Assembly (NCBI RefSeq): GCF_000425165.1
Contig: NZ_KE384319.1
Span: forward strand, 248,001 to 312,000
DNA: 64,000 bases
Reading direction: 5' to 3'
DNA from: Photobacterium halotolerans DSM 18316
GTDB taxonomy: Bacteria > Pseudomonadota > Gammaproteobacteria > Enterobacterales > Vibrionaceae
Shown here: positions 58,326 to 64,000 of the stretch, piece by piece
Position numbering within the stretch: the first letter of the stretch is position 1
Layout: every line of letters begins with the position of its first letter
Made by a program: the position numbers and the translations under genes
Notes under the pieces: generated by a model
What the model saw: the letters and a program-made list of their open reading frames with translations, nothing else
Databases searched by the model: none
Told to the model about the DNA's origin: nothing

Positions 58326-58583
58326 TTATTCAGATTTGAAGCAGGGTAAACCTTGCTCGGCATACCAGCGTTTTAATTCGTTAATCACTGCTTGAGGCGA
58401 GTCTTCAATTCCACACATAGTCGGGTGGGTCAGCAACCCATACCCTTTGGGATGCTGAACTTTCTCGTCAAAAAAGTCTAAAAGAACATCGACATCTTCC
58501 TCGTCGGCATCAATTGTCTGCTCCAAAATCTCAAAAAATTCAGATTCAGTGTACTCTTGTAAGCTATTTTTCATTGTCAGCAT
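58326..58583 (-). CDS. Colicin-E/pyocin-type DNase immunity protein
   Basis: The 85-residue acidic helical protein matches the Im2/Im9 family in length and pattern: LQEYTESEFFEIL, then HPKGYGLLTHP and EDSPQAVINELKRW. It should bind and block the neighbouring DNase. The start at 58583 has AAGGG eight bases upstream and overlaps the toxin gene's end by 20 bases, so the two are co-expressed. The Tyr-Tyr pair of helix III that dominates toxin binding in Im9 is Thr52-His53 here. Confidence 0.9.
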   Translation of the reverse strand: MLTMKNSLQEYTESEFFEILEQTIDADEEDVDVLLDFFDEKVQHPKGYGLLTHPTMCGIEDSPQAVINELKRWYAEQGLPCFKSE

Positions 58584-60936
58584 TTCGTTTTCCCTTAGAG
58601 CCGTGGATCTCACCCCAGTGCAAGCGAGGTGTCACTACTCTTAAATTATCAATATTATACACATCCCCGCCGTGCTGAATTTCTTCAACGTGATGTAATG
58701 AGAATTTTTTGAGCTTGCCCCATTTATAATCTGGCAGTGCAGCAGGAGCCTTGCCTTTCAAAATCAATTTCTGGTTTCGAGTATCGAATTGCTTAAACAG
58801 CTGAGGGTCATTGGCAACCTCCTCCCAAAAGGCGGACTGCATATCAGAAAAACGTTTAAACTCCCGTCCTCTTAAACCATTCGCGATAGCTGTAGGTATA
58901 TATTGTCCTTGCCCTTCATCAGCCGCCTTGCCCAGCCAGTACCCGTCTTCCCACGGTACATCTTTCCCTTTACCTGTGACAACACCCGGTTGATTACGCC
59001 TGTCCTCTTTGTAAACAATATAAATCGGCGCAATCCCTGAATCGTCAGGAAACACCAGGATCGCATCGCTCCAGTGTGCTTCCTCAGTTGCCGGATAGGT
59101 TTCAACCGTCGGGGTTGGACTATCCGATACCGGTGTGGTGTGAATATCCTCCGTCTCAAAACCGTCGTCATGATCCGGGGTCAGTTGCCACTCTGGCTTG
59201 CCCTCTTCATTCGGTGTCCAGGTAATACGTGGGCCGTTTTCCTCCAGCGCAACGGAGTAGCTGTTGGTCTTTTTATCCAGTCCGACATAACGTACCGGAA
59301 TGCGGGTGTCATTCATGTGATACGCGCGAACCTGCGGGTAAGATTCGCCCGGCGCCGGGTCGGTCAGGCGGATGCGGATCCGGCTTTGCACGCTTTCCAG
59401 GTTGTGCAGTTCTTGTTCGGTATGCTGGGTGTCGTCATCGTGCCAGATTTTTCGCTGCATCATCAGCACTGAGGTAATGCCGCCGGAGGTCATCAGGCGG
59501 TAGTCGTCCAGCACACTGCCGAGCTTACCGGCCAGTCTGGTAAGGGCGATGGCGGCGTCCTTGTTGGCCGAACTGAATGCGTTGTTGCCAACCGCGCCGC
59601 CGGGATTGGCAGCGCGCACTACCCGAGAGGCCATCTGTACCTCAAGAGAGGCCGCGACCGGACTGGCATGAGCCGGGCTGAAAAACCACGAGAACGGCCC
59701 GAAATGGGTGATCGGCTCTGGCGATGTACCGGCGTTTGTGCACCCTTGCGGGATATCGCAGGATTTGGCAAACACCGGCGCTACCACCGACTTGATACGC
59801 ACGACAGGAATATCTGCCGCCAGCCCGTGGGGGTACATCGGAATGATGCTGGTGTCTTCAATGCACGAACCGTCATAGTGATAACAAATGTTGAGCGGCT
59901 GATTAACATCGGCTGGCGGCACCGGCGGCCACTCCCTGACCGGCTCGGAAGCAGCCACAGCATCCGGTGATTGCACCGTCAGAATATGTCCCGCCTCCAG
60001 CAACAAGGGGTTTTCTTCATAGCCTGGATTCAAGTCCAGCAGTTCGCGGGCGGTGAGGCCGTATTGCCGGGCAATATCCGGCCATGACTCCCGCTGTCCG
60101 GTGGCCGGATCACGCTGTACCCGGTGGTTCATGGGCGCTGAGGGTTTAAAAGGTTTGCTGTCGTCCGCTGCCCGCTTAATGACTGGCTGTCGGATGGCGT
60201 CCAGCAGCGCACCGAGGTCGATTTTCACGCCGTTTTGTACCAGCCAGTCTTCACTCAGGTTATCCAGATGCAGGCGGGTGATCCGCTCGCGGCGATAGAC
60301 CAGATACTGATTGTCTGCCTTCTGACCGCCCCGCTTCCACGGCAGCAGGATGGCACTCTGTACGCCATGATAAAAGTCCTCCCTAAGCTGATCATGAGTG
60401 GAATGCGTCGCCTCAAATGCCCAGCGCTTGTCACCAAGAATCTGGTATTCCTGCATCAACTTGCCGTCACAAAAATGGTAGAAGTAGCCCTGAGTGGGGT
60501 GGCCCAGACGCCCGTCAATTTCCACCGCAGGCATCACAGCCACGAAAGCGTCCTGGGCCTGACCGGCTCCTTTAGGATAAACGGTCACCGGCTCAACCGG
60601 AGTCACACCCAGCGATGAACAGGCGCGTGTCACGTACAAATGTTTCGGCTCTTCAACCCTGACGGCTGTGGTGTAGCGATAGCCCTGTTCAACCGGTTTG
60701 ACTTGCCAGTTTGCCCGCTGGTTTTCTGCTTTGGTGTTGCCTAACGTAAATTCGCAATTGCTGTGCTTGCGCAATGACTCCGCCGAACAGGACAGATCAA
60801 AACTGTACTCGAACTGTGCCACTGTCTCCTGATCTTCCCGTACCGGCGGCGGAGGCGCAACGGCGCAGTAATCCTCAAGGGGCGTATAAGATGCCCTGGG
60901 ATATCTTTTTTTCACTGAATCGTCATCCGCACTCAC
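58564..60936 (-). CDS. Large DNase toxin: N-terminal region, LysM, S-type pyocin domain, colicin-E DNase
   Basis: The 790-residue protein is layered. Residues 1-260 are of unknown fold, starting RYPRASYTPLEDY and APPPPV, a pattern I recall from other S-type-pyocin-domain proteins. A LysM-like segment spans about 271-321 (SWPDIARQYGLTARELLDLNPGYEENP). FAKSCDIPQGCTNAGTSPEP is at 389-408. An S-type pyocin domain covers about 500-645. A colicin-E9-like HNH DNase covers 650-783, with His748-His749 and His773/His778. The DNase aligns well with E9, so chromosomal DNA cleavage in competitors is the expected activity. The start is GTG with AAGGAGG just upstream. No TonB-receptor-binding or secretion signal is recognised. 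Delivery by type VI secretion is possible but unproven. Confidence 0.88.
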   Translation of the reverse strand: MSADDDSVKKRYPRASYTPLEDYCAVAPPPPVREDQETVAQFEYSFDLSCSAESLRKHSNCEFTLGNTKAENQRANWQVKPVEQGYRYTTAVRVEEPKHLYVTRACSSLGVTPVEPVTVYPKGAGQAQDAFVAVMPAVEIDGRLGHPTQGYFYHFCDGKLMQEYQILGDKRWAFEATHSTHDQLREDFYHGVQSAILLPWKRGGQKADNQYLVYRRERITRLHLDNLSEDWLVQNGVKIDLGALLDAIRQPVIKRAADDSKPFKPSAPMNHRVQRDPATGQRESWPDIARQYGLTARELLDLNPGYEENPLLLEAGHILTVQSPDAVAASEPVREWPPVPPADVNQPLNICYHYDGSCIEDTSIIPMYPHGLAADIPVVRIKSVVAPVFAKSCDIPQGCTNAGTSPEPITHFGPFSWFFSPAHASPVAASLEVQMASRVVRAANPGGAVGNNAFSSANKDAAIALTRLAGKLGSVLDDYRLMTSGGITSVLMMQRKIWHDDDTQHTEQELHNLESVQSRIRIRLTDPAPGESYPQVRAYHMNDTRIPVRYVGLDKKTNSYSVALEENGPRITWTPNEEGKPEWQLTPDHDDGFETEDIHTTPVSDSPTPTVETYPATEEAHWSDAILVFPDDSGIAPIYIVYKEDRRNQPGVVTGKGKDVPWEDGYWLGKAADEGQGQYIPTAIANGLRGREFKRFSDMQSAFWEEVANDPQLFKQFDTRNQKLILKGKAPAALPDYKWGKLKKFSLHHVEEIQHGGDVYNIDNLRVVTPRLHWGEIHGSKGKRNADNEK

Positions 60937-61117
60937 AACGCCTCCTTAACAAAAAAGCAGCGATATCAAACATTTTGCGCAATATATTACCACCGGCAGG
61001 CGGTTGCGGTGTGACGGTTTTTGAGGGTGTTTATCAGTGGAAATAACAGGTTTCAGGTTGCAAATTGCCGGTTTGGGGTGTGGAAATGAAAGATGGGGTT
61101 TTGAAGCGTTATCTTAA

Positions 61118-62281
61118 TCAATACCCTGTCAGCTCCATGAAACCTAGTCCGTTTTGGCTGCCGGAAGCGCTAACCGGGCCTTCCCAATACGGGAAAAGAA
61201 ACGGCAGTAATTGTTCTTCCCTCTGCGCCTGCACATCGAGATCGATCTGGTGTGCAGGCACTTGCAAATGCCAGCGGGTCGGAAATTCCCTGCCGGAGAG
61301 TGTGCTTGTCGCTATCGGTGTCAATGAAGCCTGATCAGAAGACAGAGCTATTGAACGGCCATCCGGCCAGCTCAGGCTGCCGAAGACAAAAGGATCATGC
61401 CGGGTACTGCGGAGCTGATAGAGCATGAGTGCGCGGCCATCATCCAGATGGAGAGAAAACCAGTCCCAGCCAGTTTGATGCTCAGACATCGCCTGACTGC
61501 TCCATTCGCGATCAAACCAGCCCTCACCTTTCACCGCCATTGTCTTGCCGTCGAGTGTCACAGCCCCGTCCAGTAACAAAAACGGCATGCTGTAGTAGTA
61601 AGACGCCAGCCGCGGATCCGTGGGGTCTTTCTGGCTGTAACCCGCCTCACCCTGTCTGACCAGATTGCCATAGCTCCGGATATTGAGCGTTGCGGCCATG
61701 CTGCTATCGTTCATGCTGCTATCGCTATTGGTGTTAGCACCGGTGTGGGCATCTGAATGACTGTCTGAAAACGTCAGGGTGGCGGGAAACGGCGATGACT
61801 CCAGTCCCTGCCAGCGCCAGTTATCCAGCCAGAGACGATACGGTTTTCCTTCCACACCGGCCTGACCAATGCCGCCGCGGGCAAACCGCTCTGCCTGCCA
61901 GCGTTTCTTCGCCGTCGTCACCACCGCATGCGCCATAAACCGCTGCGTATCTTGCCAGCCAGTGGCACCTTCTGAGCCTGAAAGCGGCTGAGTGGCGATG
62001 CGAAATAACGTCCACTGCACCGCAATCCACTGGCCTTGTGCAGTTTCCAGGTTGGCCGTCAGATACCACCATTCGGTGCGAAACCCCGGGTGACTCAGGT
62101 GATCTCTCGGAAACACCAGAGACTGACCGGGTAAGACCTGTTCAAAACCAGTCTGGCTCTGCTGCGACAGGATGTCTGCTGCCCGGTTTTCTGGCACACT
62201 CGTTGGTTCGCACCCCGATACGCCTGACAGGAGACACAACACTAAAGCAAGCGGTTTGAACCGCGCATCAGCAAGCAGCAT
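61118..62281 (-). CDS. Lipocalin-like lipoprotein (CrtC/AttH family)
   Basis: The 387-residue protein starts at an ATG whose A is the last base of the upstream permease's TGA stop. A signal peptide with lipobox (LLSGVSGC) directs it to the envelope as a lipoprotein. FPRDHLSHPGFRTEWWYLTANL, then GWFDREWSSQ and QTGWDWFSLHLDDGRALMLYQLR are the AttH/CrtC-type lipocalin signatures. Such genes usually follow ABC transporter genes of the FtsX/MacB type, as here. The substrate is unknown. The frame reads 17 codons further upstream within the permease gene, without support. Confidence 0.88.
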   Translation of the reverse strand: MLLADARFKPLALVLCLLSGVSGCEPTSVPENRAADILSQQSQTGFEQVLPGQSLVFPRDHLSHPGFRTEWWYLTANLETAQGQWIAVQWTLFRIATQPLSGSEGATGWQDTQRFMAHAVVTTAKKRWQAERFARGGIGQAGVEGKPYRLWLDNWRWQGLESSPFPATLTFSDSHSDAHTGANTNSDSSMNDSSMAATLNIRSYGNLVRQGEAGYSQKDPTDPRLASYYYSMPFLLLDGAVTLDGKTMAVKGEGWFDREWSSQAMSEHQTGWDWFSLHLDDGRALMLYQLRSTRHDPFVFGSLSWPDGRSIALSSDQASLTPIATSTLSGREFPTRWHLQVPAHQIDLDVQAQREEQLLPFLFPYWEGPVSASGSQNGLGFMELTGY

Positions 62282-64000
62282 CAAAATGCCTCCCTGAGCG
62301 ACAGCATGGCGGAACGCTTGACCAGACGCCACACCGGCCAGGCACCGGCCAGCAGCAATGCGGTCAGCGCCGTCCCGAGTGTCAGCAGGTACTGAAGCGG
62401 GAAAAACTGCACAGGCATGGTCCAGCCAAAAGAATACTTAAGCACCACATCGATCAGCAGTTGTGCCAGCAGTAAGCCAAGGGGTAATGCAATCATTGCC
62501 GTCAAAACGCCAATGGCTGCTAACTGTCCTCCGCCGAGTAAGGCCAGTTCTTTACCTGTCATACCCATACAGCGCAGTAAAGCAAACTGTCTCTGGCGCG
62601 ATAGCTCACCTGCGATTGTTGCAATAAACAAGCCACCGATTGACACCAACAGCGTGAGTTTGCCCAGCGTGGCTGTGACGACGAAAGTGCGGTCAAACAC
62701 CGCCAGTGCCTGTGCCATGATATGCGCGTTATCGCGAACCTGATTAGACTTCAGGCCAAATGTTTCCTGCAAGCTGTTCTGAAAAACGGAAGTGTGATCT
62801 TTGTTGTCCAGGTGAATGGCAAGACTGACTTTGCCATCCTGTTGAAACAGCCTGTGCCATTGCTCATCAGACACAAAGATCTGGCTGTACGGGTTGCCGT
62901 AATCATAATAAATCCCGGCCATCAGCCAGTTCTCACCCAGCCTTAACGGTAAATCAACGCGCTGGCCGGGCTGCCATCCCCTTTTCAGCGCCAGAGATTC
63001 ACTGGCGAGAAAGACTTTCTCTGTGCCGTTGTTCTGCAGCGCAGACCAGTAGCCGTCTATGTGTTGCTTCATGGGCAGCGCCTGTTTTTCACCGTCTGAA
63101 CGGCCAACACTGAGCACCTGCAAGGTGTGCTCTTTCAGCTCGGCAGGGACTTCCTGTCGCCAGCGCCACCAAAGCTCGGTCACTTCCGGCTGTTCAGCGG
63201 CCCAGTTTGCTATTGCCGCGGCCTGAACCGTGGCAGGCTGCACATAGATATCGGCGGCCAGCCTCTGGCTCAGCCAGGTCTGAGTTGCCTGACGAAAGCT
63301 GCCCACCATGGTATCCATGCCTATAGTGGCTGCCAGCGCCAGCATAAAGGCCATCGCCGCCACGCCCCGGTAACTCAGGCTGGCGGCGGCATCACTGAAG
63401 AACCAGCGCAACCGTGGCGATTTCAACGTTCTGGCAATGGCTTTAAATGCCGCCCACAGTATAAATGGCATGATCAAACCCGCCGCCGCTAACAGACAGC
63501 CAATCAGCACAAAGCCGGCAAACTGGCTGTGATCGACAAAATAGACAATGACGGCAGCAATAATAAATACGCCGGACATACCTGCCTGCCAGATAAACTC
63601 TCGCCAGCTGCCCCGCACCATAGTCATATGCGCAGTCAGCCTGATCGGTTGGGTACGAATCAACCTCATTAACGGCCAGCCGCAGGCCAGCAAAGTGCCC
63701 AGAACCGCGATAACCAGACTCAGCGCGCCCCATTGCCAGTGCCATCCCGTTGTCAGCGCAATATTCGCCTGGTAGAGATCACTCAGGGTCACGGCGACAG
63801 AAGGTAATAACTGACGGGCCAGAACCAGCCCCAGCAGATTGCCACCCGCGACACCGATCATCAGCCAGATGACCACTTCAATGCACAAGGCGCCAGCCAG
63901 TTGCCTGCCGGTCACGCCAGCCTGGCAGAGTAAGCCGACCAAAAACTGACGCTGGGTTAACGACAATGACATCGCCTGGTAGAAGATGAACAACCCGACA
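62281..64000 (-). CDS. FtsX-family ABC transporter permease, C-terminal part
   Basis: The frame is open to the right edge, so the N terminus is missing; at least 572 codons are visible. It shows several membrane helices around a large periplasmic domain (WLSQRLAADIYVQPATVQ onward). It ends in an FtsX-like domain (TATLGKLTLLVSIGGLFIATIAGELSRQRQFALLRCMGMTGKEL). This is the two-FtsX-domain layout of LolC/MacB-like permeases of about 800 residues. Its ATPase gene should lie just outside the window. It is coupled to the lipocalin-like lipoprotein gene, suggesting export or handling of a hydrophobic compound. Confidence 0.88.
   Translation of the reverse strand, partial: VGLFIFYQAMSLSLTQRQFLVGLLCQAGVTGRQLAGALCIEVVIWLMIGVAGGNLLGLVLARQLLPSVAVTLSDLYQANIALTTGWHWQWGALSLVIAVLGTLLACGWPLMRLIRTQPIRLTAHMTMVRGSWREFIWQAGMSGVFIIAAVIVYFVDHSQFAGFVLIGCLLAAAGLIMPFILWAAFKAIARTLKSPRLRWFFSDAAASLSYRGVAAMAFMLALAATIGMDTMVGSFRQATQTWLSQRLAADIYVQPATVQAAAIANWAAEQPEVTELWWRWRQEVPAELKEHTLQVLSVGRSDGEKQALPMKQHIDGYWSALQNNGTEKVFLASESLALKRGWQPGQRVDLPLRLGENWLMAGIYYDYGNPYSQIFVSDEQWHRLFQQDGKVSLAIHLDNKDHTSVFQNSLQETFGLKSNQVRDNAHIMAQALAVFDRTFVVTATLGKLTLLVSIGGLFIATIAGELSRQRQFALLRCMGMTGKELALLGGGQLAAIGVLTAMIALPLGLLLAQLLIDVVLKYSFGWTMPVQFFPLQYLLTLGTALTALLLAGAWPVWRLVKRSAMLSLREAF

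Noticed and set aside
1..64000. Mobile elements, CRISPR arrays, tRNA or rRNA genes
   Set aside because: I looked for transposase, integrase and repeat-spacer patterns and for tRNA-like or rRNA sequence and saw none. A tRNAscan or Infernal run would be decisive.

Overview
The window is chromosomal DNA of a gammaproteobacterium, almost certainly of the Vibrionaceae and most like Photobacterium. The reasons are the long-form GAPDH, a second FabH, a VcINDY-type dicarboxylate transporter, a DUF3802-like protein, the Vibrio-type aerobactin locus order, and the fruBKA/cra and ppsA/ppsR pairs. The species cannot be fixed from sequence reading alone. I saw no tRNA, rRNA, CRISPR array, insertion sequence or phage.

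Layout. 1-2865 is the 5' part of a non-ribosomal peptide synthetase that runs off the left edge. Its frame is fully open, and a formyltransferase C-terminal-like segment sits between its condensation and adenylation domains. 3383-10893 is housekeeping: HrpA helicase, a TerB-like protein, NAD-malic enzyme and SanA. 10954-14631 is a compact operon (FAD/NAD(P)-binding protein, YbfB-type MFS transporter, glutathione-transferase-like protein) of unknown purpose. 14915-34277 mixes core and accessory genes: a tiny 41-residue ORF, SLC13 transporter, Gfo/Idh/MocA oxidoreductase, FabH2, RhlE, NagK, TapT, a chemotaxis receptor, a glutaredoxin-like protein, an exported ParB/Srx-fold protein, two acetyltransferases, a HAD hydrolase, the ABC-F protein YbiT with an attenuator-like leader, and GAPDH with a CRP-type site.

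34747-48198 is a complete aerobactin locus: receptor iutA, biosynthesis iucABCD, uptake vatCDB and a divergent MFS exporter. It has three Fur-box-like sequences, one before each transcription unit. 48348-58267 is a carbon-metabolism block: ppsA with its divergent regulator ppsR, a glycine-rich lipoprotein, and fruBKA facing the regulator cra. Cra-type palindromes lie in the fruB-cra gap and before ppsA, so gluconeogenic and fructose genes here probably share one regulator.

58326-60936 is a colicin-E-type DNase toxin with its immunity gene. The toxin has an unusual LysM-containing front half, and the immunity protein lacks the usual Tyr-Tyr toxin-binding pair. 61118-64000 holds a lipocalin-like lipoprotein translationally coupled to an FtsX-type permease that runs off the right edge.

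The best candidates for undescribed biology are the NRPS with its inserted domain, the FAD/MFS/GST operon, the DNase toxin-immunity pair, and the terminator-plus-uORF leader of ybiT.
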